Position numbers and translations under genes: made by a program. A DNA stretch of 64,000 nucleotides from Phocoena phocoena (Eukaryota > Chordata > Mammalia > Artiodactyla > Phocoenidae): the NCBI RefSeq assembly GCF_963924675.1, contig NC_089221.1, positions 89,198,998-89,262,997 on the forward strand, given 5' to 3'. This document shows positions 23,161-35,915 of the stretch, piece after piece; positions within the stretch are counted from its first letter, which is position 1, and the number at the start of each line of letters is the position of its first letter. The notes under the pieces were generated by a model. That model made no database searches. It was not told the origin of the DNA and was given only the letters and a program-made list of their open reading frames with translations.

Positions 23161-26100
23161 AGCATTCACATTCAGTTACTTTCATGGTAGTTTTCACTTC
23201 ATCTCTTCTAGTATTACTGTGTTTATTCTACGATCCTAAAAGTCCCTAAGTTTTAGACTTCGGAAATTAAAATAATGTACATTACGCTTACTTAAATTGA
23301 ATGATATTTACATTTGTACAAACCAAATAATTAGAAATATCTCAGATTAGCAGGGTTTTTTTTTTTTAGCTCTTGGGTTACTGTATCTCAGTAGCAATAA
23401 TCAGAAATTTACCTTAACTGATTTTTACCTCAAAATATGTCCAGTTTGTCTGAATTCCTGAATTATTTTTCTTTCACATTAGATTATCATCTGTTGTTGG
23501 ATGGTTTCCCTGAATTCTTTTCCTTTGAACCACAAATATTTGCTTAAAAGTGGTACAGAAAAGCTAACTGTTACCTTCTTAAATCTCTAATGCTCCCTGC
23601 CGCCTTAAATTACATTTACTTAATCTGTTTAAAAGTTAAACTTTATTTTCAAATGTAATAATACATAAAACTGTTAATTGAAAGTTTTCTGTCTCCTACA
23701 GAAATCTCCTATATGATTGTTTTTTAGGGAGCAACATTTTACAGATATCCCTATTTCAAAATGTGTGTTCAGTAAGTATGGGGTTCTGATTCTTAAAGAA
23801 CACACACTTATAGTTTAAATGCACAGACCAGCCTATAGTTATTGGGTGTTGTGAAGCAAGCACTGAACTGGAAAAAGGATTGGAACTAAGTAGTCCTTAT
23901 TGTCTCATCCAGCAGTAAAACAAAGATTTTGTGATCTAAGTCAATGATTCTCAATATTTTTTCCACCCAAGTACAAGATATGTACATGTGTGACATATTC
24001 TAATACGTAGTTTTCTAGTATGCCCTCTGTAATTCCATCTTACCCTCTCCACTCTAGGAAGCATATCAGAATGCAAGTGATTGAGAATGACACTGTTATA
24101 GGGATAAACTTGAATCTACTCTGATTTATTGAGAAAAGTGAGTCATTAAAAAAAAGGTAATTAACTATTATTAGTAACAAATACTTGAGACACACCTTAT
24201 AGTACTATCATTGAGACCCAAGTTATTTCTGCATTTTCCTGAAACGAATGCTTCTTCACATTTTCTTATCAGTGTTGTAATGCTTACGTAAGAAGAGTAC
24301 TAATTTTATGTAATTGATAGTGAAGAGCCTTATATTTTAAAGTCAGAGTAAATAAAATAACATTATCATAGAAAAATTGAAATTAGTTTTCCAGTATAAG
24401 TTATTTTACTTGCAGAAAACGTATTTCCATAGTGGGACAAATGGTTTTAGGAAAAGGGGAAACTCTAAATAGTAGAATATTTATATTCTAGGTGTTTAGT
24501 ATATAAAAATGCTCTTTACAGTGTCTCAGTCAGAAAAATTTCTTTAAAATTACATTTCTGTGAATGAAATTGCTCTTGAATAGTTCATCCTACATAGAAG
24601 TAGTATGTATAATATACAGTTTGAAGTGAAGACTTAGGAAAACTATGTTCATTAGACCCTTAGCATTAGCAAGTGGTATTTCTTGAAATCTTTGTGGACC
24701 TAGGATATAACTACCTTCATAAAATACAGATTTAATTGAAAAATTTAGTTGATCTCTTCAGACCCTTAATGATTCTATAAACAGGGCTCTCATCAAAGTT
24801 GTTAAGCAATTTTTTTGCTTCTAAAATGAAGGCTGGATGATTTTCATTACATCATTAGTATACATGCAGAGTTTCTTATTGTTGGCTTTTTTGCCCTGGG
24901 GTTTGTAGAACAAGAGTGTTTTTGGCTTAATCGCAAAGCCTGCTGCACTGTCACAAAGTTGAAAAGTTAGTTGTTGGTCACTGTAATGCTTGCTGCTTGC
25001 TGCTGTTTCTTGGTCATGGTTTGACAGGAGTTGGACACTTCAGGAGTTTGTGTCCCTTCTACTCTATGTATGTCTTCAGCTTGGAAAGATTTCCCAAGCT
25101 TCTCCTGTCAGTTGTTGGAACTTTTTGTTAATTTCACGTTATACCAAGAATAATGCATTTGACTCTTCTACCAATATTCAGTTTTGGTAACAAATGGTTC
25201 AGTAGCCACCCTAGCAGCCACATGACTTCTTACTTCGTGAGAATGTTTATACAGTGCTCTAACTTTCTCTTGAATTATATTTCCTTCAGAATCACATGCT
25301 TTCTATATACATTCATATACAAGTTAGCCATCATTTCAACTTTCAGTAAGGTTTTAAAATTTTGCTTTGGTAGGAGCAAAGGAAACATTTTAAGCATAAA
25401 CTTTTTGTTTGTTTTAGTATACAGTCTGTGGTGTATGGTGGACTTTCTAATGACACTGATCCAGTCACTGTCACATTTCTTATCCATTCTGAATTTACTG
25501 CAAATTTATATATTTTGGTTAAGTACCATCACTTTGTCAGGCCTTTTTACTTTCTATGTATTAAATAAATTGGCAATAGTAGATTAATTAAAGGGAACTG
25601 AACAGTGCAATTGTATCATAAATTTTAATGACAAATAACTTGATGATCATTATCCTGATTATTTATAAACAATTATGTTGGACAAAGGATAAGAATTTTC
25701 ATCTAGATTTATATATAATAGAACTTTTTGCAAAGCAGGAGGCTGATTTCTTTCTCTTACCAATAATTATGTGTGTGTATATATATAATATATTGTATTA
25801 TGATTATTTATGCATAGCCCTTTTTTATCCCCTCCTCAACATTTCTAAGGAAGAAACAGTTTCTGTCAGTAAAGGTTTTTGAGTAAATTACATGAATTCA
25901 GATATTGTTATGGGGGAGGGGCATTGACATTTCTTTAGTGCCTGCTAAAAATGTTAGGCATTTTTGTACATTTGTTTTTATTTTCATCACAGCCCTATAG
26001 ATTGGGTAGCTTGTATTTTCTTTTTGTGATCTGGAACCAATCTTAGGTCATATCCAAGGAGATTTAGCTATAAAGTGATACCCAGGATTTAAATTTAGGT

Positions 26101-27221
26101 CTTTGATATGCTAAATCTCAAATAAATGAAATGATAAAAGTCTAAACATAGTGAACTATTAGCAGTCCTGGACTTAATAGCAGTTTCAATTACTTGGGAG
26201 TGACTCTAAAAGTCCATTTTGAAGTATTTGAAGTTTTGCTGAAATAATTTCCTCTTATTGGAAGTGAAACCCTAAGATATGCATGACCTCACCTAACTGC
26301 CCAGTGTCTACATCTCACCTTGACTTTGTTCTCAGTGTGAAGTTATCCTGTATAATAACTTTTGTCAAGTGATAAAATGTTGCTTCTTTGTAAAAATTTT
26401 CCTGAAAAAGAAAGCCAGCTGCTAGAAGTGAAGAAAATGTAGAGGCCTAAGAAAGTGGTAGATCTTAGCCAGAAAATAGGCATTTTTCAATATGTTTAAA
26501 AATGGAATGTTGAATCCAGTGAGTCTGGATGTGAATCAATCTACCACACCTTCTAGGGAAACAAAACTTGCCTTGTGGAGCATTGTTATTGAATGTTTCA
26601 GCTCTGTCAAAAATTCTCATGGTTTTTAAATTTCTTGAAAATGTCAGGGGTCTTATATTCATAAGTTCTATCCCATTTCCCTTCTCTCTCACACTCAACA
26701 ATAATATTGAAAGAGATTTGACTATTTGTAAATAGCTGCTACTTTCTAGAAGTTAATGTCATTCTGACAAATATCTTAAAATACTAAAATAGACAATAGT
26801 ATTCTCACTTAAAAGATAATATGGGTGTCCTTTTCTGAGTTTCACAATTAATTATAACAATAGTAGCTAGTCAGTGGTGATGGCCTCTTTCTAAGGTTAT
26901 GATGTTCTATTAATATTTTGGAGCCAATTTACCCCATCACTGAAACTGGCAGTCTAAAATTGAAATGACTTAGCTTAGAGACACTTGCTATTACATGTCC
27001 TTAAGGCAGCTTACATTGTAAAAATAACGCAGAAATGTTCTATGCTATACAAGAGGCAAGTTGTTGCAGGAATGGGACAGAGAGGAAGAAGGTGTGAGAT
27101 TCTTCTTTTTTTGGTTATTCAACAAATGTTAGTAGAATACTCACTTCATGTAAGGTCTTACTTTATGGCTACAGATAATTTTAAAGCGTAGAGAAGTTTC
27201 AGACTGTTTTCTTGAGAGAGA
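23161..27221 (+). other. FER: FER intron, largely unique
   Basis: AT-rich with few repeats apart from an antisense MIR at 25,920-26,110. Frames such as 25,153-25,587 (144 codons) have no family signature and are hydrophobic chance frames in T-rich DNA. Confidence 0.6.
25920..26110 (-). mobile_element. MIR SINE, diverged
   Basis: Antisense MIR traces: TTTCTTTAGTGCCTGCTAAA, TTTTCATCACAGCCCTATAG, and ACCCAGGATTTAAATTTAGG. Confidence 0.6.
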
Positions 27222-27335
27222 GAGTAGATGTAGTGGAAAGAGCATGACTATTAGAGCTAGACCCATTTAGGGTTGCATCTGTGCTACCTGTAATTAGTTG
27301 TATGAATTTAGGCAAATAATTTAATGCTTATATCT
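27222..27335 (+). mobile_element. MIR SINE, 5' part
   Basis: Sense MIR head: GTAGTGGAAAGAGCATGACT, followed by a diverged core with TAGGCAAATAATTTAATGC. Truncated at a T run. Confidence 0.65.
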
Positions 27336-28358
27336 TCAGTTTTTTTTTTTTTTTTTTGGTTTGAAAACTAACCCCAGTTTTGTCTAACTGGTAATGATAC
27401 TAGATTTTGTAATACCTTTCAGTTGCATGAGACTAAACCCCTACTCACAGTATCTTAGGGCACTGGGACAAACAGGAGTGTATTCTCTTTAGGTATGGAT
27501 GGATTCAAGGGCTCAATGGCCTCAGCAAACTCAGTGGCTTTCTCCTGTGTTAGATATGCTCTCAGGTAGGATTTCTCCATGAGGAGCTCCCTGATGGTTT
27601 ACATTCTTTCAGTTTAGCAAGCCCAACGTAAAAAACACTTTTCCTACTCATAGTTTTAGCAAAAGCCCTGGGATTACATCTCATTGAATGAGTTAGGTCA
27701 TGTTTCCATCTTTGATCCTGTGGTCAGGGGAATAGTATATGATGATAGGCCAGGTCTGGATCAGGTGTTAACTATTGGAACTGGGAATAGGAAGTGTGGT
27801 CAGCCACGTGGTCTGAACCTTGTGGACTGAGAGCCAGGGTTGGTGTTCACTGAAAGAAAGAAGGTACTGTTACCATGGGAAGTGGGAGTTGATGCTGGAC
27901 AGGCATAACCAAAAGACATTCACTGTAATCCTCCTAGTGTGCATCCATGTCCTCCCTCATATATAAACCCTTGAAAAAATGCCCTCATCTAATATAATGC
28001 AGTGTTTCACTTAAAACTTCCAGTGCATTTAGCACTTGACCCCCAACAGAGGAAGACAACTCAAAGACTTGTTTAATTACTGCATCAAACTTTAAGTCTA
28101 GAATCGCTGGGTAATTTCTCTCAGTTCTGTTTGAAAAGACAGTCTCAGGGTCGAGAAACTTATGGTTAAATCATAAATATAACTAATTGTAATAAAGCCA
28201 GTATTCGGTGATAGAAGGAAAATAACATAAGGACAATAAAAACTCTTAATTAGAAAAGAAAAAAAGGGGAAGTAACCTACAGAGATTTTCCGATCCATGA
28301 TCTGTACATATTTCATTGGTCAGAGGTGGCAAGGACTCTGCCTGGGCAGTGGACTAAG
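27336..28358 (+). other. FER: FER intron, unique
   Basis: No recognisable gene or clear repeat. Confidence 0.5.
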
Positions 28359-28585
28359 TTTTTTTTTCTTTTTTTTTTTTTTTTTTTTTTTTTGCGGTAT
28401 GCGGGCCTCTCACTGTTGTGGCCTCTCCTGTTGCGGAACACAGGCTCCGGATGTGCAGGCTCAGCGGCCATGGCTCACGGGCCCAGCCGCTCTGTGGCAT
28501 GTGGGATCTTCCCGGACCGGGGCACAAACCCGTGTTCCCTGCATCGGCAGGCAGACTCTCAACCACTGCGCCACCAGGGAAGCCC
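28359..28585 (-). mobile_element. CHR-type SINE, short form
   Basis: Antisense short CHR SINE with a T-rich tail of over 30 bases. The body starts GCGGTATGCGGGCCTCTCAC and ends CCACCAGGGAAGCCC. Flanking near-duplicates CAGTGGACTAAG (left) and CAGTGGAATAAG (right) fit a target-site duplication. Confidence 0.92.
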
Positions 28586-28949
28586 AGTGGAATAAGATTT
28601 TTGATTAGCCAATATGGCTGTCTCTTGTTCTGCCACCCAGGAAGATCTTTGTTATTTCTCCTCCTGGTCACAGCCAACATGGGTATTGAGAAGAATTCCC
28701 TTACTGGGGCCTGCACAGTTTTAGCAGCCCTTTTGCTATTGATGAGAGCTTGGAGTCCAGGAGAACATCTTGAGGGCTGAGCAGTAACAAATCTTTGTTG
28801 GGAGTTTCTTAGTCAATACAACTTTTTATAAACTTAGTAGGTTTTTGTTTTATTTGTATTTGACCAACAGTCTCCCCAGTACCCAAAGCCCAAAGCCTAG
28901 TCCTTGAATCAAACTATTGCCCTGGTATATCTCTAAACAACTTTGCCAC

Positions 28950-29205
28950 CCTAACTCAGTGAGTAGTTCTCCAACAGGGGACATTATTTTATTTTATTTT
29001 ATTTTTACCTCGGGATATTTGGCAATGTGTGGAGACATTATTATTATCACAATAGGGGGTGGTGGGGTGAGTAGGCAGGTGTCACTGGCATGTAGAGGTA
29101 GTGCCCAGGGATACGGTTAAACATCCTGCAATGCACAGGACAGCCTCCCACAACAAAGAATTTTCCAGTTCAATATGTCAATAGTACTGAGGTTTGGAAT
29201 CAAGC
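28950..29205 (+). mobile_element. MER20 hAT-Charlie element
   Basis: Recognisable MER20 series: GGATATTTGGCAATGTGTGG, AGACATTATTATTATCACAA, GGATACGGTTAAACATCCTG, CAATGCACAGGACAGCC and AATATGTCAATAGTACTGAG. A TTTTA microsatellite interrupts the left part. Confidence 0.75.
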
Positions 29206-30179
29206 AAATCCTAGGCTTCTCAATCTTCATCTTGGCCTCTGTCTCTAGGCCATTCAGAGCAACTTGTTGAAGTAACGGTGCACAACTGGTTTGTTCCTGC
29301 TCCCAGGCTGTAAATATATTTTTGGCTAGGATGGTTGGGGAGGAGCCCAGAGCACCAGGCTTTCCCCACCTTTTATTTTGTGTGGTTAAAGACCCAAATT
29401 TTAGTTTAGGGATATTTGATTTTCAACCATGTAAATTGCAAGATAATCAGCCATCTTGAATTTGTAATGAAAGACTGAAAAGATTTTCCTTTTATTAAGA
29501 CTTCACTCAAAGTTTGCTTTTCTTTTGAGGGGCCTTACTGAAGACTGCTGCATAGTAGGCAGTATACCAGCATCCTGACATTTTTACTAAGTGCCCTTCA
29601 GTTCCATCCTTGCTAGGCAAGTAGTCTGATTTTTTTTTTTTTGAGGTGGGAATTTACCAGACGTTTTGCTTATTATGGATTGGTCACTTCTCACCCTATA
29701 ATACAGGGATACCAGATTCCCTTCATTTTCTTTTATTAACTCAATCAGTTCTACATTTTAGGGCTGTCATTTGTAATTATTGATTTCCAGCATAAATTTT
29801 TATATTTGTCAGTCTTCTTTTGTACGCCAGTGATAGAAATTCAGTTAAAAAATCAATCCTTCCCATCTCTGTAAGTGGCAACTCCATTTGTGTTTATGCT
29901 CAGACCCCAAACCTCAAAGTTATCCTTGACTCTTTTTCTTTCACCTCCCCAATACAATCTTTCAGTATATTCTGTTGGCTTCAAAATATATCTGACATCT
30001 GACCAGTTCTTAGCACCTCTACTTGGGTCACTCTGGTTCAACACCATCTTCTCTCTCCTTCTACATAACTCCTAGCAAGTCTCCCCACTACTACTGGTAC
30101 TCAGAATATTTGCCTCAGAATACTTAATAACATTCTTTTGAAATGTAAGAGATTACATCACTTTTTCTCAGAATCTTTC

Positions 30180-30670
30180 ACCAGCTTCCCGTGTAACTCA
30201 GAGTACAAGCTCAAGTCCTTAAAATGAGCTAGTTTTGTGGTCCTGCTCTCCCTCCCTCCTGAGGATCTTTCTCTGAACTCAGATTTTACTGTTGTCTCCA
30301 CCGCTCACCCCATGTTGACCTCCTTGGTCTTCCTTAAGTAGGTATTTTGACTTACTGTTCCCCCAGCCTGGAATGCTCTTCTCCAGATATCCATATGACT
30401 CATTTCCGCATCTGCTCTAGGTCCTTGCTCAAATAGGACTTCCTCTGTAAGTTCTTTGATTACCGAACAGAAATCTGAAATCTCCTACCTCCCCCATACT
30501 TGTTACCTTTTCCCACCTTTTCCTTCATTATAGCCCTTATCCTTTTCCTGCTTTTTCTTTCTTTATAGCCCTTATCACCACTTAGCACTTTGTATTTTAC
30601 TTACTTATTTTATATTTTTTTTCCTCTCTCTAGAATATAATCTCCATGAGGGCAGGAATTTTTGTCTCTG

Positions 30671-30704
<34 letters not shown>

Positions 30705-30765
30705 GAAAATTCATGACACATATTTTAGTAGCCTTCCAGCAAATATTTGTTGAATGAATTAATAA
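30180..30765 (+). mobile_element. L2 LINE 3' region
   Basis: Diverged L2: CTTTCACCAGCTTCCCGTG, CCTGGAATGCTCTTCTCCAG, GGTCCTTGCTCAAATAGGAC, CACTTAGCACTTTGTATTTT, TCCATGAGGGCAGGAATTTT, and a TGTTGAATGAAT end. A GT microsatellite (30,676-30,702) lies inside. Confidence 0.8.
30676..30702. repeat. (GT)n microsatellite
   Basis: About 13 GT units within the L2 3' end. Confidence 0.95.
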
Positions 30766-30946
30766 ATAAGCCAAAATAGCTTATTGCATCATGTAATTGA
30801 TAATTCTAAAGCACTGATGAGAACACCCTGCAGAGGGAGAGAGATTACTCATTTAGCAAATCTTCTGTAGGGGAGAGGGGGAAAGTGTCATTAGATTTAT
30901 TAACCTAGACTGTAAGTCAATATAAGTATAAAAAATATGAAGTAAC

Positions 30947-31275
30947 GGGACCCCTTGGTGGCACAGTGGTTAAGAATCCACCTGCCAATGCAGGGGACAG
31001 AGGTTCAAGCCCTGGTCCGGGAAGATCCCACATGCCATGGAGCAACTAAGGCCGTGCGCCACAACTACTGAGCCTGCACTCTAGAGCCCGTGCTCCGCAA
31101 CAAGAGAAGCCACCACAATGAGAAGCCCGTGCACCACAATGAAGAGTAGCCCCTGCTCGCCACAACTAGAGAAAGCCCACGTGCAGCAATGAAGACCCAA
31201 CGCAGCCAAAAATAAATAAATAAATTTATATATATATCAAAAAAAGGCCAAATCTATTCTAAGATAAATAAGGCT
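30947..31275 (+). mobile_element. CHR-type SINE, long form, with extra 3' sequence
   Basis: Sense long CHR SINE (CCCCTTGGTGGCACAGTGG to AATAAATAAATAAA at about 31,225). About 45 bp of non-SINE sequence and a second A-run follow before the right target-site duplication. The duplications are ATGAAGTAAC after A-rich runs at 30,937-30,946 and about 31,282-31,291. The extra segment may be read-through flank carried with the SINE transcript. Confidence 0.8.
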
Positions 31276-31291
31276 TAAAAAAAATGAAGTA

Positions 31292-34200
31292 ACATAAGAA
31301 ATATAAGTTAAAAAATATAAGTAAATGTCTTACAGGGAAGGGAACCAAAGGGCTTTATTTCTCATTGGAGGTCTCTATCTTTAGGGAAATATTGTTTCTA
31401 GTTTCTAAGTTTGTCTGTTATGCAAATACCCTTGTAGTACCTTTTGCTTAGAAGGCTCTGACTGTGCAGGAACTTGAGAAATCCAGAGAGAATTCTTTCC
31501 CATTAATAATTCTGCATTCCAGCAGCTACATCTGAACTCACCTGAACTCAGACGTGATTAAATCTAGAGATAAAATGTTTTCAAAGTTTTCTTCATTTCT
31601 CTTGTCATCCCATGGCACTTCTTTGGGTTGGCTCACTGTCAAATAGGTACTTACTGTGTTCTTTCAGTTTAGCAACCTCAGCTGAAAGTTTTCTTTCTGA
31701 TTAGGTTCTGCATAATTTTGGGATTGAGTCTTATTGGTCCAATTGGGTCACATGCTCATTCTTGAGCCACTGCTTGGGGCAGGGAATATGCTGATTGTCC
31801 AGACCTGGGCGCCTATCCCACCTGCACCTATTCCAGGAACTTCCTGTTTATTCCAGTAACTTGAGAGTGGAAAGGATCAGTGCCACGCAAACTACAGTGA
31901 TTGACAATAGAGAAGGGTGGTTCAACAGAAGAAAATTTAAATGCTGCTACCAAAAGGAAGGGAGTTGAAAACAACACAGGTCCATCACTTACACTCACAT
32001 GCAACTCACACTCATTTTTTTTTGAAAGCTTAGACTCTTATTGTATGTAGGCATTCCTGCCTGATCTATTTATCACCTGACATCACATCATGAATAAGAA
32101 ATTTTCTTTGAAAACATAATTTTAAATGGATATAAAATTAAATTTAAATTCATTGCTTGATTTTAGATATTTGGTTTATCAGAATTAGATTTTGGTTTAT
32201 CACAATTGGGATGTTACTTATTGGAGAAGTAGGAGAAGTAGAGATCAGAAGGAGAAGTAGGGCCAGGACTGGGGTGAGGCAAAAGGGATGCCTGGGACAC
32301 AAAGTGTACATTGATACTCACTTTTAGGGTCACGCAACTGCAGGGTGACACTTGCATGACCCTGAGAGTAAATGTCTCTGTAAATTTTGCACCCTGGGCA
32401 CCTCTCTTGTCTCACCCTAGTCCTAGTCATAATGAGAAGCACATTCAGGGAATAGGAACTATGTTTGGCTGTGAGTGTGAGTTCGAGATGGTAGCCCGTA
32501 TAATTGAGCAAGTTGGTGGAAATGATTAAGGTGCACTAGATAGTAGTTACTATACATTTTCACTTGTCTGTAGAAACCTTTGCTGAGCTCTGCTAAGGAT
32601 GATAATACCTTTGAAGTAATACAAGGAATATAAATTTTATTCACGGGTTTATAGTAATTTGAATAAGGAAATGTTCCATTTAGAGATACTACCGAGAAAG
32701 CTGTTATTTATTTTTAACTCAAACTATTTCAAGTGGAATATTATTTTTTTATTGAAAAATAAAAATTGTAGAAAAGACTTGAGTTAGAGAGTGTTACATA
32801 AGTAATACCTATGTACTTTGACTATCTGCCTTAAGCAAGACATTTGCCACTGCTCAATGTTGGATATGAAATCCCAGTAGAATAGTTGTCTTTCTTGTTC
32901 TTAAGTCTTTGAAAATAACTTTCTGTATCATAGTGAGAGACTAGAATATGGAATTCTAGACATCTCTCAAGTTCCTTTGCTGATAGAGAAGAGAAGCTGA
33001 AAAAAATTTAAATAGATTGTCCAGTAATTTTGAGGTCTGTGTTTGAAGTGGAATTAGATAACATATGTGTGTATACTTAGGTACACATTCACTACATTTT
33101 GTTTCTTGGAAATCTGTAGTACTGTTTAATATTGGAGGTTTGATTTAAGATACTCTATTGAAAGCAGTATAGAAGTCATAATTAAAACTTCCATATTTAA
33201 ATATCATTTTAAGGCTTTGACAACTTTTGTCAAAGCCTTACTTTACACCAAAGTGTACAAATCAGCGAAAGCCATAATTCCCCTTGGAATTTCATCCATT
33301 CAGTAGCCACTTGTTTGGTGGCTATAACGTTCAGGTATTGTGTAGGATGCTGGCTGTATTAAGATAATAATCCCTGTCCTTAATCACGTTACAGTTTAGT
33401 GGAAGAAGAGGAATGTAATAACACTTTCATTGTATGTTGATTAGATTTCCAACCCATTCTAGCATTGAGAACCTTGTCAAATCTAGAAGAGTAAAATGCT
33501 TGTTAGGGGGCAAAGAAGGAATGCTTTTGGAAATGCGTAAAAAGCTTAGAAGAGTAGGAGACGTGGAAGATATTCCTGATGTACTGTGTTTGGTTAGTTT
33601 CCTGACCAGAAAGAAAGGAATAATCTTATTTCTTGGTAACATCTATGAAGTGTCATCTGATTCATGCGAAAGTCAAGGAAGCAAGGGAAATGACGGGAAA
33701 CAGAATAGGCAAACAGAAAGAGGAGCTTGAAAGAAGAGAGTTGATTACAAACCAAGAAGTCAGGGTTAGAAATATAAGGGCATGAGGCAAAAAATGAGAA
33801 ACCGTGACAGGGCTGTAAACTACACATTCAACATCAGTGGTAAAGATGAGAGCCAGTGACCAAGGAACATCTAAGAAATTCTCCTAGTTTCAAGGATTGA
33901 ATGAGAGCAGCCAACATCAGAGCCATGCTTTGGCATACCGAATCATGTTAGACAAAGAAAGTGGGTGTTTGCCAGGAGAATCCTTCCCAAACCTTCCCAG
34001 CCTTTGACAAAGTTTTTCTTACATAGTTAATTATTTCTTTAGGCTGTAATATCTTAACATATTATATATAAAATATTTAAAATTTTGCTTCTTCTAATGT
34101 GTTTCAAATTTGAAATTAGTTTTATGCTGTGAAAATGGAGAAAAACGTGAATTACCTCTTCAAAACTGAGGAAATAGGTTAGGGAGAAGATAAAATGCAT

Positions 34201-34408
34201 TACTTATTGGGAAAGTTGTGGAAAGAAAGGGGAGAGAGTAAGCAGGGGATGGACAAGCTAGGTAAGCATAGCATCCTGATTTTTAATCTCGTGAGCGTAA
34301 TGAACTGCCAAAGTTGATTTCCAGTAGGAGCCTACCATACTCCATGTGTCCATTTTTACCTTTTTCTCTGTAGTGAACAGTTCTGACTCCTTGAATTTCT
34401 TCTTGCAG
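31292..34408 (+). other. FER: FER intron, largely unique
   Basis: AT-rich intron with no gene and few recognisable repeats. A perfect short hairpin lies at 33,210-33,240. Frames at 33,434-33,730 and neighbours have no signature. Confidence 0.5.
33210..33240. repeat. perfect 14-bp inverted repeat with 3-nt loop
   Basis: TAAGGCTTTGACAA at 33,210-33,223, loop CTT, then its exact reverse complement at 33,227-33,240. The flanks do not extend the pairing, so it is too short for a microRNA precursor. Confidence 0.9.
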
Positions 34409-34554
34409 CTCATGTTTTCTGCCTAGACATATGACCATTCCCGTGAGACTTCACTGCACGTTTTCTCAAGTGTCTTCCTCGTCCCTAATGTGTAATCCTT
34501 CAACATGGACCTGCTACTTTAGCTAAGATATGACCAGCAACGAATAGTAGTAAG
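34409..34554 (+). other. FER: candidate FER untranslated exon 2
   Basis: 146 bp bounded by a strong acceptor (pyrimidine tract then TTCTTCTTGCAG ending 34,408) and a donor AAG/GTAGGA at 34,555, in non-repeat sequence between the FER promoter and the first coding exon. It holds short upstream ORFs: ATG at 34,412 (4 codons), ATG at 34,431 to a stop at 34,524-34,526 (31 codons), and ATG at 34,530 (5 codons). Joined to the coding exon at 61,774, the FER frame meets a TAG at 34,520-34,522, so the FER ATG stays the first in-frame start. Known FER transcripts are described with untranslated 5' exons before the coding start, which fits, but transcript support was not checked. Confidence 0.5.
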
Positions 34555-34589
34555 GTAGGATTACTTTACTCTTCTTAGTAAATTACTAA

Positions 34590-34623
34590 ATAAATATATA
34601 TATATACACACACACATATATTA

Positions 34624-34656
<33 letters not shown>

Positions 34657-34660
34657 CTTT
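34590..34660. repeat. (TA)n-rich microsatellite
   Basis: Alternating TA and CA tract, with the longest pure TA run at about 34,626-34,656. It lies immediately 3' of the candidate exon donor. Confidence 0.95.
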
Positions 34661-35419
34661 TTTTCCTCTGAAACTGTGAAAACAGTTTTTACTTGTTTTA
34701 ATTTTATAGTGTTCTTTATGTTATTCTCCTACCTAGGCAGGCTACAATCATTTTATATTTGTGTTATTTATTTTTTTGCTTGGCATTTATCCTACTGCAT
34801 TCTATTCCATTTGTGATTTAGTTATTATTTTTTTCAACTAACACTTACAGTCAGCAGAAGCTAACTCTGTATCTCTTTCCCGACCTGTGTGCCCACCAGT
34901 CCCATATTTTCAACTGCCTTGTACCAAACTCAGTGTATTTTATTTTTCTTCTTAAACACTTACTTCTTCTTCTGGTTTTTGTATTTCCATTAATAGCATT
35001 ATTAGTCCATTATCTAATATAGTCCTATATTCACTTACTATTTTATTCATTTATTTGATGCACATTAATAGTCTTGTATTAAGGATCAGAGAATTTCCTG
35101 GGGATTCTGGTGATATAATGATGGATAAGTTGGATATCCTATCTTTATAGCTTATATTCTAGAGGATGGGAGAGGTTAAGAACTACACTGACAAAATAAT
35201 TATGAATTGCAGTAAATTTTTTGAAGGAAAGTAAATGACTTGGAGATAGGTGGCCAGAGCTACTTCAGATAGGGTGGTCACAAAAAACTCCTCTAAGGAG
35301 TTGGTATTTAAGGTGAAACCTATATATTAGAAGGAGCTATTTCAAGGAGGGTGTGTGTGTGTGGTGGGGGGGGCATGGTGGTGGTGATATTTTTGGTGGG
35401 GAAAGCATTCTCATTTGAA

Positions 35420-35706
35420 GGAATGGAAGAGTGAAATAAGTCAAACAGAGAAAGGCAAATACTGTGTGTTCTCACTTTTATGTGGAATCTTAAAAAGCCA
35501 AACTCATAGAAATAGAAAGTGGAATTGTGGTTGCCAGAGTCTGGGAAATGGGAGAAATGGGGAGATGCTGGTCAAAGAGTGCAAACTCCTAGCTATAAGA
35601 TGAATAACTTCTGGGGATCTAATATAGAACATGGTGAATCTAATTAAAAATACTGTATTATATACTTGAAAGTTTTTAAGAGAGTAGATCTTAAATGCCA
35701 ACACCA

Positions 35707-35751
<45 letters not shown>

Positions 35752-35915
35752 TCAGTTGTAATTATGTGAAGGTATGGAGATGTTAACCAACTTTATTGTG
35801 ATAATCATTTTACAATGTATACGTGCATCTAATTATCACATTGTACACCTTAAACTTACATATCTTATATGTCAATAATATCTCAATAAAGCTGGGTGGA
35901 AAACAAGAAAAAAAA
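35420..35915 (+). mobile_element. old L1 3' UTR
   Basis: Sense L1 end: AGAGTGAAATAAGTCAAACA, GGTTGCCAGAGTCTGGG, ATTGTACACCTTAAACTTAC and a polyadenylation signal in CTCAATAAAGCTGG followed by an A-rich tail. A CA microsatellite (35,709-35,749) is inside. A short repeated GGAAT-type flank suggests the insertion point. Confidence 0.8.
35709..35749. repeat. (CA)n microsatellite
   Basis: About 20 CA units in an L1 3' UTR. Confidence 0.97.

Noticed and set aside
28297..28780. Open frames reading through SINEs (such as CGMRASHCCGLSCCGTQAP)
   Set aside because: The same peptide-like string recurs wherever the short CHR SINE is antisense. It is repeat-derived, not a gene family.
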